A stretch of DNA of 64,000 nt from Phorcus lineatus. Lineage: Eukaryota > Mollusca > Gastropoda > Trochida > Trochidae. Position 1 is the first letter of the stretch; each line of letters starts with the position of its first letter. Shown piece by piece: positions 1-12,800 of the stretch. The notes under the pieces are model-generated. The model searched no databases and had not been told where the DNA came from. It worked only from the letters and a program-made list of their open reading frames with translations. The stretch lies in NCBI GenBank assembly GCA_921293015.1, contig OV121098.1, positions 19,401,161 to 19,465,160 on the forward strand, written 5' to 3'. A program made the position numbers and the translations under genes.

Positions 1-659
1 CCGTTGTTTTATTTTCGTTTTCCTTCTATCATTTTCTTTGGATATTTTCATCAATTATGAAATTTCGTATTTCATGGGCCCTTATCATGTTTTCCCCCTC
101 ACTGCTGTATCCACGAGACCGTAAAACAGTTTGAATATTTGCATACTTAACCTGAATAAGATATGTGGTTATATCAATGCTTCTTTTGATAAAAAAAATA
201 TTGTCCTGCAAACGGAAACATTATTTTTGTTTTCCTGAGATAACTTATTTATCTGAAGAAAAAAAACCTCGCTGCTGCCCTTTTGAAATGTTGATTTCCA
301 TTTAACTTTGCCGTGACTCTATTTATTAATCATTTTTCTGATACTTTTAAAACCTTTAGAATTTCATATTGAAAGGGTCCTTGGCATGTTTTATCCATTA
401 CTGAAGCATTTCAAGCATCTGGATAGTTTATTTCTTTACCTAAGACGGGTTTTCTGTGTATAATTGGGTTGTCTGATCATTTCGTAAGGAGATCATTCTT
501 TAAGTTAATGTGGTAGGATCAAATTAGTAGTCTATCGATTGAAAGAGTTAAAAGTCGCGATGTATCAGTAGTAAAGCTTGTTCACAGAGAGCAATATATG
601 TATATGCAATATAGCTTAATTACTGCTTACGGATAGATCAATTTTATTGACTACAAGCA
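1..659. other. Non-coding stretch
   Basis: AT-rich, no gene. CTCGCTGCTGCCCTTTTGAA near 270 resembles sequences at 1788, 5997 and 10895 (GTGCT.CTGTGCCTTTAA type), so it may be an old transposon end. Confidence 0.5.
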
Positions 660-2422
660 CGAGGTGAGTGATGGGTATCATTCCAATAGAAAAAATCCCT
701 TATCATCCCTCTATCCATTTCAATCTCCATCATCTCTCTTCGTTTGGTCCGAAGCTGTTTTGTCTTACATGACCTCTCTCTCTCTCACTCTCTCACTCTC
801 TCCCTCTCTTATACATACATTGTATGGCCCGTAGGGTGCCCATATCATAATGTCGATGCACCAGGCGCCGTTAATTAATCCCTACACCTCAACAGCCGGA
901 AATGCAGTGTCTGCCATCATTCATTACTGAATCACTTCCGGTCGATCAGGAAAATCTGTGTCAGTATTATGATGAATTGTTTTCATCTTATTACATTTTG
1001 TTGCTATTAAGCTTTTAGTTTCTACATCCGATAGGTCTTTGGCAAACGGAGGTAAAATGTTGGAAGAAATTGATAATAGCACTTTTTATCATCCATTATC
1101 GTTTGTGGAATTAGGTTGAGTGTTTTTGACAGATTATAACGAAACATTGAATACTGACATTGCAAATCGTTTTTAAAAAAACTGATCTAAAAGTACTTTG
1201 GAGGTATCCCCATCAGCTTTTTTACTTTAAACTAAGTAAACTATAAGTAATATAGACTTGTAATATCTAATGAAACGTTAAGACATATAAAGAATTGATT
1301 TTGGTGGGGGAAAATAAAGGTGTTTCTTAAATGTCAAGCATTTAATGTGTAGGTAGTATTTTTGCAATTTGGTCTCAAAGTGCTTATATATCTAGAATTA
1401 TCATTTTAATTGCCTTTGAATTCTAGAAAATATTAAGTAAAATGTATCATCTTGAAAGTAGTTATGACTCACGTAACAGCGAGTAATGCGTGTTTATCAA
1501 TTGTCAGTAATAACTGATAAGTAGGTCTTCATTGGAGTGATTAATGAATATTGTTTATCAAAGGAAGCACTTTTGGGACAAACGTACCATGATAGGTTCA
1601 GCTGTTTGAATCAATTTCCCAGCCTCAAATGAATTAAAGGTACTCACACAAAAATGGTTACTAGTGTTTTTTAATGCATCATTTCCTTTTTGAATACGTT
1701 TGATTGGATTAATTATTAAAATATGTTGACCCTCTTAAGATGGTAAATTTGCCTTTAACATTTTGAAAAAAATAATTCTTTAAATCGTGCTGCTGTCCTT
1801 TTAAGTGAAGTTATTCTATAAAGAGATGTTACTACTGTGCAACAATAAATCGTTTTGTTATATAGATTTTGTTCCATATGGGGCGGGTTCTTTTATTTAA
1901 AAAAGAACATGGAATGAAAGTCAAGTGAAATGGGCTTAATGAACTCAATTTCTAAAAGGAAAAGAATTCAAAAGTTGATGATGCTTTATAAAGCTGATAT
2001 CCCTACCTTCTATTAAAGTGTCTGGAATAACGTAAAGAAACTGATTTTTTACTTAACGACAGGTCAATGAGTTAGCTTAGATTAATGAGTACAATCACCA
2101 TTATATGGTATAGTGCCACATTTATGATTTTGGACTCTTTTGTTTCTCTTCACATGATTATAAATTTGTCATCAACTTCCAATAGGATTTATATCTAAAA
2201 GGTTCTCAATGCGGGATATACTCAGTGTGCTAAATCTAACTATCATCACAGCACCAGATTAGCATGGACATATAGCAGACGGTCTAGTCAGATGCTATTA
2301 CTTCCATATGGTTTCATAAATAAATATTGCTTAGCTTCCCTTCTGATAACTTTATATAAATTATTTACTCGGAATGAACATTTAGATAGAGGGGACTTAA
2401 ATTCATTCATCATTTCTACAAA
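660..2422. repeat. Diverged tandem duplication, left unit
   Basis: It shares collinear blocks with 3830-5510 at an offset of about 3.0-3.15 kb: CCTACACCTCAACA.CCGGAAATG (880/3877), GGTTGAGTGTTTTTGACAG (1112/4190), GACAG..CAATGAGTTAGCT (2059/5077), and TATATCTAAAAGGTT with ACCAGATTA..A (2190/5338). No coding sequence is seen. A pyrimidine tract lies at 771-810. Confidence 0.7.
771..811. repeat. Pyrimidine (CT)n tract
   Basis: CTCTCTCTCTCTCACTCTCT with CACTCTCTCCCTCTCTT, a simple-sequence tract. A second pyrimidine-rich patch lies at 36049-36098. Confidence 0.95.
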
Positions 2423-2996
2423 TAGCTGCATACCGAAGGTCTGTCCTCTTACTTCTTGTCTTAGTGCAATATCATATGTAATTAGGCTTTAGCTTGGACG
2501 CCTATAGATAGATACAGCAGAACTGACAAAAATCACTCATTAATCAGATGTAAAAAAGCCATTCTTTTGCTTATTTATCTTCTACTCCCTGTGCAAACAT
2601 TTAAATTTTGGAATGATGAAACAGACGGAAAAGGTCATGTTTTCGAAGTTCCAATTTCCTAAAACTAAGATTAAAATTTCCATACCGATTCTTTGTGAAA
2701 ACAATCAGGTCAATCGCATTGAATTAATGCAAAGGAACAAACATAACTGATGTTAAAGTCTGTTGTTTTATTATAATGGATTGTGCAAAGAGAAGAAAAA
2801 CCTAGGTTTTTTTTCAATTTTGACCTAAAACTCTTGGGTACGAACTGTTGTTGCGTTAAGGTTAATTTCTCTATTGAAAGTTCAACATTATCCTTTTCTT
2901 GTACGCAAAACTATTATGCCTCAAAGAGATCCCAAATTACATTTTATTTGCACGACGAAATGCAGATATGTGAACAATCGTTTGGTATGCAGCTGT
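2423..2996. mobile_element. Non-autonomous DNA transposon with ~70-bp inverted ends, copy A
   Basis: The left end TAGCTGCATACCGAAGG... is mirrored by the right end, whose reverse complement starts ACAGCTGCATACCAAACG. The ends share CATACC, GTTCAC-like and ATGTAATT blocks over about 70 bases. Internal blocks (ATTATAATGGAT, TTTTGACC, TGCAAAG.ACAAACAT) match copies B, C and D. It has no transposase; the short open frames inside are incidental. Confidence 0.7.
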
Positions 2997-3829
2997 TGAC
3001 AATAAAAGTTGTTTTATGACTATCAAAACATTTCTGTTGGAAAAAAAATAACATAAAATACCAAACATTACCATTTTGTACATGTTTGAAAACGCTTTAA
3101 ACTGTTATTGAGTATGTCATTGGGATCATATATGTCACACTTTGTCATTATTGTCGTTTTATCTAGAATCGCTGTCTGTTGCATGATATTTGTGATCAAG
3201 TTTTTAAATATATTTCCTCGTTTGGGGTCACCCATTAGTGTCTAGAAAGATTTATTCCTTTTAAAATGAAAACAGAACACGGTAAACAATATTTTCAGTC
3301 CTCTGGAATCAATCTTAATATTTTGCAACGATGTTATAATATTCAGAAACAGCGTCTGTAAGCTAAACAAACCTGTCATTTTTGAAAAGGGTGGAATTTT
3401 ATATTAAGAATGAAATGAGTAACATCAGAAATATCATTTATCACAATTTACTATTTGTGATATCAAATAAATGTGTCAAGAAAATATATAATGTAAATTA
3501 TACGGAATATCCTTTTAGTGGTATGTAACGTCAATGATAAAATATTAACGACAGTTACTTTTATTTATAAGTTTTACAATTTAAGACTGGCGATGAGGTC
3601 AATACCTGTTTTATGACTTAATAACAATACTTCCTCCTTCTCCAGTGCAATTACACAGTGAGGCTACTTTGAAAACAGAGGCATTAGTTCGATAAGTAGT
3701 TCCTGTATATAAATTTAAATAGATTCTGAATAGGTATGAAAAGGTTCAAAATAGTCTTCATCCGTCAATCGGCAAAGCAATAAAATATTGACCATCAAAT
3801 ATTTGTTTTCCTATATAGATGTACATGCA
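2997..3829. other. Non-coding stretch
   Basis: AT-rich spacer between transposon copy A and the second duplication unit. Nothing recognised. Confidence 0.5.
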
Positions 3830-5510
3830 AGGTAGACACATTATAATCGGAGGGGACAGACCATTAATCAATTCCTACACCTCAACAACCGGAAATGCTT
3901 TCATCCCATTCAATTATTCATTGAAGACATGTGAACAGATAAGTTCTTTTCATCATAACTAAATTACTTTCTATGAAGTCAACTTGAACCATACAACCAA
4001 TACATTTTCGCAAAAAGGAAAAGTGTGTTGTAACCAAATGTGTGTCAATATGATGATGAATTCATCCCTTTTAATTACATTTTTTCGCTAGATGAATTTC
4101 ACAACCAACACGTTTTTGTAAATAGGAAAAGAGTATGGAAAATAAAACGATAATGTTTTTTTTTATCAAGCATTATCACTGTTAAATGAGGTTGAGTGTT
4201 TTTGACAGGTTATAATAAATCGTTTACAGCTGATAGTACGTATCGATTTAAAAACGGATAAAAAGGTATTTTAGTGTTATTCCCATCTATTTGCTGTCTA
4301 TAAATACAAAACTGTAATAAATACATGCTCAAACGTCAGGAACATGATTAAATAAATCTTAATGTTGTTGATAAGTAAGTTATTCAAGTAATTCAAGTAA
4401 TAAAGTCTTGTAATATTAAATCAAACAATATTTATAAATCATCTTAGTGAACAAGTAAATATAGTTTTTGTTGAAATGTTGTGAATAAAATTGTAGTCTT
4501 TTTTCAAAATTTGTGGCTACATATTTGGAATTTGGTCTCAGGGTCCTTTTTGCTTAAGTCATATAAATTGTAGAAAGTAATAAGTAAAATGTATCTTTGG
4601 TATGTAATTATGACTCATATTACAGCATGTAATGCGAGCTTTGTTTAAGATTTCATTATATGAAGATTAATTGTTTATACTTGTATATAAAAATCTGGAA
4701 AATCGGCCTCAGAATCATTTCATTTATTTTGTGTAAATTCAAGTAATTTAATGCAAAGAAGTTTTTGTTATGCACCCATAAATGGTATGATAATGAACAT
4801 CTTCATTTTATCTTCACTTATACATATGTATATCTTTTGATTTGTCATTGACCTATAGAGACAAAACAAGACCCCTTAAAACAATTATATTGAAAAAGAA
4901 TGAAAGGCATAAAAAACGGACTATCATCCGTGAAAGTATTTTAGAATGTACTTTATGACCTCAAAATCGTCCAAGTTTAAAGGTTTGTAATTAATTACAA
5001 GAGGTAATTACCCTAACTACTAATTACATTGTAATTTAAGTTTCTAGAATAATGAAACTGATATTTAACCTAATGACAGAGGGATGAGTTAGCTCAGACT
5101 AATCAGAGAGTTGACCATCGCATGGTCAACTGGTCATCGGTCTAGATTTATATGTTGCCCATGTCACATATGGTACCAGATGGATCGATTCTATCCAACA
5201 GTTCACTTAAATACACACTTGATACCATGACTTAAAATAAAAAATGTGATACATGTACTTACAATTCTAATACTGCTTCTTGTTTCCGCGCACCTGATTG
5301 GAAAAGTATCAAAACCTAAAAGCTTTCAATAGAATTCATATCTAAAAGGTTTTCCCTGCAGGGTGTAGCATAATCACCTTGGGACCAGATTAACAAGGTC
5401 ATATAGCAGTGTGACCACTCATATGATATTTCTTCACAATGATTTGATAAATAATTTTGATTGGTTTTCCTTATAATTCCTTGTTTTTACTTACTCCGAA
5501 TCAAAAGTGA
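3830..5510. repeat. Diverged tandem duplication, right unit
   Basis: Partner of 660-2422, in the same order and orientation, with many substitutions and indels. A small perfect hairpin TTGACCATcgcATGGTCAA lies at 5112-5130. No gene is recognised. Confidence 0.7.
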
Positions 5511-5589
5511 GATCGAGAAAATAGGAATTTTATGCATAAGTTTTACACTGGTGACATTTAAGAGAAAGTTCTTTTTGATATAGCCAAAA

Positions 5590-6205
5590 CGCAAAATGGA
5601 TATTTAGTGACATCTCGCCAATGTCACATTCATTTGTTCTTGAGGACGAAATATAAGGATCCTTACCGTAACCTTGACACTGTAACACACATTGAAGCGA
5701 CAGTAGCACGTTATTGAGAGATATAATTCTTCGATTTTCCCCAATGAAGATTAGTTTAAGCCAAATGTAGTGTCCTGAGACGGTCAAAACATCTCATTAC
5801 TCAACCAGTAGTTGACGAGGAAATACTCAAGTACATAGCATAAACAACAAGCTTTGGTTTTCATTTGTTTGTGGAAAATCGGTTGCATAGCTTTACCGAT
5901 GATTATACTTTCCTTTAAAAACTGCTTCTTTTGATAAAATTACTCTGTGTTTATTTAAGTTTTCTTGAGATCGCTATATAATCTAAAAATAACCTTGCTT
6001 CTGCCCCTTTAATGCTTGAGAACGCAGTATCTTTAATGACTCCACGCCATTGTCACATACATTAATGCTTGATAACAGGATATAAGGATCTTACCGAATC
6101 ATCGCGACTGTAACATGCATAAAAGCTTGAAAACGCTATGAAAACTTTTATGGAAACTTCGTCACTGTTGCATGCGTTAACGCTTGAGAACTCTCTGACA
6201 GCTCT
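5590..6205. repeat. Degenerate satellite-like repeats
   Basis: Several imperfect 55-70-base units share TATAAGGATC.TTACCG, CACTGTAACA.(A/G)CAT and AA.GCTTGA.AACG (for example near 5651, 6003, 6051, 6106 and 6165). The motif also resembles the hairpin element remnant at 16490-16560 and, inverted, 6490-6535. Confidence 0.5.
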
Positions 6206-7329
6206 GTTTTTTGCGAGATAATGTCACTGAAAAGGCATTTCCTGACGTCTCGTACAAAATTAAACCATCAAATTAATTGTATCTTATATCTCCTTCACAG
6301 GTAAACATCTCAGTATTGAACCCAATCATTAGTCCTGTAATAATGAGTCCAGTATAAAGCAGAAACTTTGTACTGCAATTTTAGTGTGAACACTTTTGTA
6401 GTCTGGTACAATCGTTTATAGACTCATTTTATTGATCAAGAGAAACCTATAACTTGGTAATACCTGTATTCCTTTTTGTTTCAGAACCATGAGAAGGCAT
6501 GTTACAGTGCCTTCAAGGATTTATATAGAAACGTCGCAATTAAGAAAAGAAATCATGACCTTTTCACATGACAGTTAATGTGACATCTGATAACATTATG
6601 TGGAAGTGATCCTCTGGCGCCGCATGTGATAGATAACAACCGGATAATGCGATTAGACATAATATTCAAGGATGGAAAGTGTGTGCTAAAAAAATAATAA
6701 CACTATAAATCAAAGTCTTTAAAGGATATTGAGAAGAGATATACTATTTCTTATTATTTATATAATTAATGACGACGAAAATGTGTTTGAAATTATTACT
6801 CCAACAAATCTTTAAAAATACATACACACACACACATATATATATATATTCGATATATAAAAAATATGTATATAATACTTGGAACGGTTTTTACAATTAT
6901 GGAACACTCTGTAATATTAAAAAGACTAATAAAATGAGAGGACGAAGATACCGATAGGCTGTGGAACTGCAAATCAACTTAACAAAATTGTGTATTAGTT
7001 GGTTCTTTTGGAATCTTAGATACATTTGCATCGTTTGATTTGAAATGATTTCGATGAGCATATTTTAAAACATACATTCTCAGATTGGCAGTATAAAGTG
7101 ACCTGTGTGTTTAGCTATTTCAATCAATTCAACAAATAAATGTTTCATGTGCATGCACGATATACCGTGCGTGTATGCCCGCAATCCTGAATAAGTGCTT
7201 CAAAAGTAGTACTTAATGACTGGTGTACTATAGACGAAACTGATTCAAAAAAAGATAGATTGATTGCATGAGATAAAGTTGAATGACCTTGTGACATTTT
7301 GGAAACGTGTCAATGTGCGTCTCATCGTT
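6206..7329. other. Non-coding stretch with (CA)n(TA)n
   Basis: Holds a short (CA)n-(TA)n microsatellite at 6822-6850. Otherwise nothing recognised. The short frame across it is low-complexity. Confidence 0.5.
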
Positions 7330-7700
7330 GTTAACTATTTAAATGGTCAAAAAGAGCAGTTAAGAATGTTACGATGACGAATTCAGAAGAGTACTGGCCA
7401 AGGGGAAAAAAACCTTTCGTCTTTTCTCCAAGCCAAGCCTAAAACGGATTACATCTACTAGGGGGCCTGCGCCCATCCCCATCGTGCTCGGATGGTCACA
7501 TGCCTCAAGACGCAGAATAACAATGAAATTGGTTGACTGGCCAAGCGTCAGTCCAGATATTTACCCAATAGAACACGTCTGGAATGCGACTTGAATCAGC
7601 AATTCACCAACAAACAGAAAAATGTTGGTTTCAATTGAAGAACGTTCTACACTACCACAGAGTACGGTACAAATGGTCATGATTCTCACCAATAAACTCT
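7330..7700 (+). pseudogene. Tc1/mariner transposase relic (C-terminal part)
   Basis: In-frame reading from 7535 gives D-W-P-S-V-S-P-D-I-Y-P-I-E-H-V-W-N. This matches the W-P-x-x-S-P-D-L-N-P-I-E-H-x-W-D block around the catalytic acidic residue of Tc1-type transposases. An A-R-M-V-T-C-L-K-T-like stretch (the R-P-H-x-A-x-x block) lies just before it in another frame. The frame then ends at a stop. No terminal repeats were identified. Confidence 0.75.
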
Positions 7701-8571
7701 GTTTTGCCGGTTTATTGTACAATTTTACTCATATATAACAATTGATAAACATAGTGCATTGTACGTATGTAACAGACATCAGTTCTCTTTGCTTCAGAAT
7801 ATGGGTGTTGCTTCAGATTTTACCACCAGTATATAATGACATGGTTATAGGTGTGTATCAAATGTAGTAGCAAGTGTCTCTTGTGGCAGGGAAGCCTCTC
7901 TAATCACCTGTTCATATAGCAGCAAAATCAAACGTGACGATCGCGCCTCACTATCATCCAACGGTCAGTGAACTTACCAAGTTATCACGGCCTCATTATT
8001 TTACTGTCTATCAACTCAAGTAAAGTGTGTCAGATAATGACATCTTCGCAACATCTCTGGAGACCACATTTTTTTCCAAAGTAGATACTTCGTCGATCAT
8101 CCATACACTCCCTATATTGAGACTCTCACTCAAATGTCTTCCGTTATCAAATATATAAATACGAGTTGATGAAAGTGATATTATTTGTTGGTATTATCTC
8201 TTTTATCAACGATATGAATTTGATATCAGAAGACAGGGTCTGATTCTTTTTATCATCAAAAATCATTTTTCATTTGATTTACACGACAGATGTACACCTA
8301 TTCGTTGACTAAATACACGTTTATCTAAAAATGTAAAAGCTCTTTGGTATCTGTTCCATAGAGACACATGTCATGAATATTCCTTAGTGTGTTGGTTTTA
8401 TTCAACAAACAAGCTATTTAATACCTCCACATCTTTGCGTTAAAGGTATAATGACCACTTTTTCACTGCAAAATGTTTGTTAGATTCTAAACCCATAACT
8501 TGTTCCGTTTTGTCGCATTTGGTTAAACATTGACGGCAAAAGTTCATGGGTGTTCTCTAAAGTGATTGTCA
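7701..8571. other. Non-coding stretch
   Basis: Nothing recognised between the Tc1 relic and the SINE. Confidence 0.5.
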
Positions 8572-8780
8572 TAAAAAGGCTTCGTCGGTTAGCGCGATCG
8601 GCTTCGGATGAAGGTCCGGGGTTCGAATTCCGCCAAGATGTCAGCAATATATAGGGATGTGCTAAGTAGCTGCTTTGAAAGTACATTTCCCTCAAGGTAT
8701 ATGATGTAGGTATTGCTTTGAGCATGTCCTTGAACGTGGAAAAGGCGCCATATAAATATCCACATTATTATTATTATTTA
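8572..8780 (+). mobile_element. tRNA-derived SINE, near full length
   Basis: The head has an A-box-like CGGTTAGCGCGATCGG (8586-8601) and a good B box GGTTCGAATTCC (8620-8631). The body includes GCTTTGAGCATG, and the tail is AAGGCGCCATATAAAT followed by (ATT)n. Pol III box spacing and the tail are those of tRNA-derived SINEs in molluscs. It is not a tRNA gene: no acceptor stem can be closed. Confidence 0.8.
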
Positions 8781-9454
8781 TCAACTTTGTCTGCACTAAA
8801 GATCTGTTCAACATACAGTGTTGGTGAAATGCTTTAGGAGCAGCTCAGTGCCACCCATGAGATGAGTGGTTTCACCGCAATGCATGGCTCTTAGTGAGGG
8901 AAACGTTATAATATGAACATGTAAACAATGTAATGTCAACAGAAATTTTGATTAATGGTTATTTGACCAAAACTTGGTTGGGAAACCAATTTTTTTTAAA
9001 TGTAAGTATCAGTCATGTTGTTACGTAAGAAGAAAATACGTTGAAACTAATTAATTTAGTTGTCTGCTTGATTTCACACATTCATCAGAAAACATTCGAC
9101 GACTTTCATTGTTTATGAATGAAAACGTGACTTCGCTATCCATTGATCAATTCATTTCTGATACATGCGTTTTAACCTTGATCTTCTTTGAACACGTAGT
9201 ATAAGCTGTTTACTGCGAAGTGTATTCCATTATGTCTATTTATAGGTATAATGAAGTATTTCCAGCGCCTTTGCGCCTCCATATACAGATCTAGAGTTTG
9301 GTGTGGGATAATTCCTCAAATTGGTTTAACATATCTTACGTTTTATCAACATTGTCATATGCGCATTATTGTAGCAGGCGTGGGAGCAGCTAGTGAATAA
9401 AGATTAAACACATAATTGAATATGTCTGTGCATTGATATATGGAACATAAAGAT

Positions 9455-9582
9455 GTTGAGTTGAGGTGAGGTGATTTTGGGTTTACGCCGCCTTCAAGAG
9501 TATTTCCGTGCTAGAATTTGATCCACAGACCTCTTTATCCGAAGCCGAACGTGCTAACCACTGCGCTATCCCGTTATGAAGT
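9455..9582 (-). mobile_element. tRNA-derived SINE, minus strand
   Basis: On the minus strand CGGGATAGCGCAGTGGTTAG (A box) is followed by TTCGGCTTCGG and a degenerate B box GGATCAAATTC. The body reads the complement of GGTGATTTTGGGTTTACGCC. That GGTGATTTgrGGTTT-ACGCCGC body recurs at 45257-45290, defining a family shared within the window. Confidence 0.75.
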
Positions 9583-9735
9583 TGAATTGAAATCGCAGAG
9601 ATTTTTTGTGTATTTATGCATTTAATGCCTATTTTAATCAAAATCCATTTGAAACATATTGCTACAAACATACATGTAGTGCAACATGAACACCCCAAAT
9701 CACCAGGCGATGAAATTATTCAATAAAAGTTATTT

Positions 9736-9803
9736 ATTGGCGCTTTGAGCATGCTTTGTCATGGATATATGCGCGGTATAAGAAAGCTATTATTATTATT
9801 AAT
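9736..9803 (+). mobile_element. SINE tail fragment
   Basis: GGCGCTTTGAGCATG, GCGCGGTATAAG and (ATT)n match the tail region of the SINE at 8572-8780. Confidence 0.6.
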
Positions 9804-12800
9804 ACGAAATCTTTTTATGAAGTGTTGTCTTGTTTTACCTTTTTAAATGTGTGATATCTTGTAGTTAGACATACATACTTGAATACACTGCCGACTTGTC
9901 ACAAAGGGATCTTACAAAAAGGAAAACAATTGCAAGAAACTTGTTGATTGTGAAGAAAAGCAGTCAGACCTAACGTTCGGTGTAAGAAGTACTATGTAAT
10001 TCCTTTTTTCCGCATGACGAGGAACCATGCCTATAGTAGATATAAATAATTCCGTGACTTGTTGGAACCCAAGGATTTTTCGACAAATAGGCGTCATCGA
10101 GACTTTTGATGAAAATTATCTTGTAACGACTGATTGACTGGAAGACTGTTAGAGTTGATAGTATTGGACATGTTCTTTGGCCAGAAATCATGTAAAGGGC
10201 AAGTAGCGCGTTTATTAAAACATATTTCTTGCTTCAATAATTCCCAAATTAACATTCGGTAATGCCAAATGTTTTATCTCAATATCTATTAAAGATCTTA
10301 TTAATCAAACATCTTATCAGTTGTTAAAAATGTTGATCAGAAGCGGATTTTCATTGAATACTAGTTATCATTGTATATTTATCTATTGAGGATGGATATG
10401 TGAGGTGTTTGGAATTTTATATCAAATGTCATTTATGGATAAATAATTGTGTCATGAAATATGTTATGAGTTTTGCCTTAAGCAACGAGAATCCTTGTTC
10501 CTACCTAGAATGTTATAAGATGAGAAAATTTCCGCAGAAATTATACGTGAAATATTTTAAGACTACGCATAATCGTGTTATGATGTCAAATAAACAGTTC
10601 TTGTGAGTTTCGCTTTTAATCACTGAATATCAAATTTCAAGATCACCTGGACCACATATTTAAATCAATGAAGTTCAGGTGAGGTTTGAATATTTCTTTA
10701 ATATCCTCCACAAACTATGATATTTTCTTTTCAATATTTAAGAACTTTTATAGGCAACTTGGTAGTTATTCATTCTTCATACTTATCACCTTTTTTAAAC
10801 CAATTATGAAAAAACTATGGCCCCTGGTTAAGTACATGTATTGAGATGTTTAAGAAGAAAATATATTTGAATAAACTATTATCTAATTGAAAACGTGCTA
10901 CTGTGCCTTTAAAATAAATGATGAGAAGTGTTTTGCGTAACGCAAACATTTTACCGTTGCTGCTAAAAAAGCAAATTTATAGTTTTTATGCGTATCGAAA
11001 CAGCTGTTTCGAGCTTAAAAGAGACGTTTTTGCAGAAACGTGAAGATAGAACATTATTGTATCATATCTATGTATAATACCACTTGCTCATAGCAATGTA
11101 AGATTTGTGATAAGAGAATGTTTGAAATGTCTTTTTAAGAACTAGGCTAATTATTTGAAGAAGGTTTTAAATATCATGTAAAGACATTGGAATTGAAAAA
11201 TGAAATAGTATGAGACTTTTCATCACAGTTATGATTATGTGACATCCCAAATTGTTATAAAACGTGTAAGGCATCTTCGTTAATTTTTAACTGTGATTCG
11301 GTTTCAAGTCATTTTTTATATCGTTTCACATGTGTTTGTCGCAATACGTGATATCAAACACGAGGATGATAGGTGTCGTTACTAAAATGTCAAACATTAT
11401 TGAATGTCCAATACACCTTAAGCAAATGTGAAAATAAATTAAAGGGTTTTTGTTAACATCTAAATCAGTATAAATTCATGAAAGGAACAGTTTTTATATG
11501 TTACATTTTCATTTACTCTAAAAATAATTATTCAAACTGTCGGTCTTCATTAGTTCAGATTTTGACTAGGACACTCAGATATCGACGAGGATTTATACGT
11601 TACATTTAACACGTTAGATAGTTCTGACTGACACCTTTTTACTTCACAGCGATACCATTTCCTTTAAACTGGGATTCTTTGTTTAAATTATATATATATA
11701 TATATATATACAGTCTTGGTATTGGATGGAATCAGCTAAACTATCTTTACAATTCTATTCTTTATCAGGCATCTGATTGTTAGAAGTCATGACGGATAAA
11801 AGGCCAAAGACGATTTCACTCAACAATACCCATTTAGATCTATACACAGAACGGAAACGCAATGAGGCAGTGGTCGAGTCAGAGGTTCTAACTGATTTTA
11901 ATGAGATTGCATTGGTACTCCGAGCTTCATTATCACTCCAACCCTTGAAATATATCATTGGGTTATAACAATGTGGCGTGTTTACTGTTGATTGCTTTAC
12001 TATGAGTATTCGTTGATCGTTCACTGTAAGATCAAGGACAGTTGGTCTCTGATGCCATGTTCCTTTCATGATAACCATGTATATCGAACTTCTTGTATAT
12101 TCTCATTCAACATTGTCAACCATGGATCTATGATTCTATTGTTCTCACACACTGGACGCGTTTGATCGCCGATGTTTAGGAGTTGGACAAGGATGTCGAA
12201 TAGACCTTTGATTCTTCATATACTTTTGGAGAGTACTTATTATTTACCTAGTTTTGTTAACGTACCATCGACTTTGTGATTGATATTGAGAAACATTATA
12301 CTGATTATTGAATCCAAACAATAGAGTTGACCATTGGTTCTCCATATACTTCTTTAGATCACTTGTTGTTGATTGTGATTTGTGTATGTACCACCTACAT
12401 TTGACTTGTATAAAGGAACTCTGCACCTAATGATCCATCCATTCTTACCACCTTATTCTTAAAGTACTGGACCTCCTTTCACAAAGCGACCTTTACTAAA
12501 GTTAACCTTAACTCCCATTCTTTAACACTGCACTAAGACTTACCATCACTTTATAGGCTTTGTGAATGAGGCCCTGACGAATATTTGTAATCCCGATATC
12601 AAACCATATCACAAATTATCTATCAAAGAGAGGCTAATAGGTTATAAATGTAAGATATATATCATGTCAATGTCGTTCTGAAATATTTGTAAGTATTATG
12701 TAGTTAACACAATTTAGAAAAAGTCTCACTTTATTGTTGTTACGCTACATTTGTTTAAAAATTCATGATGCAGATATTTCAAAGAACTTAAAATCTAGAA

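Noticed and set aside
8580..8640. A tRNA gene
   Set aside because: A and B boxes are present but no acceptor stem or anticodon arm can be formed; the body and (ATT)n tail show a SINE.
11755..12078. A 107-codon minus-strand frame as a gene
   Set aside because: No motif, an overlapping frame is open on the other strand, and there are no supporting splice or start signals.
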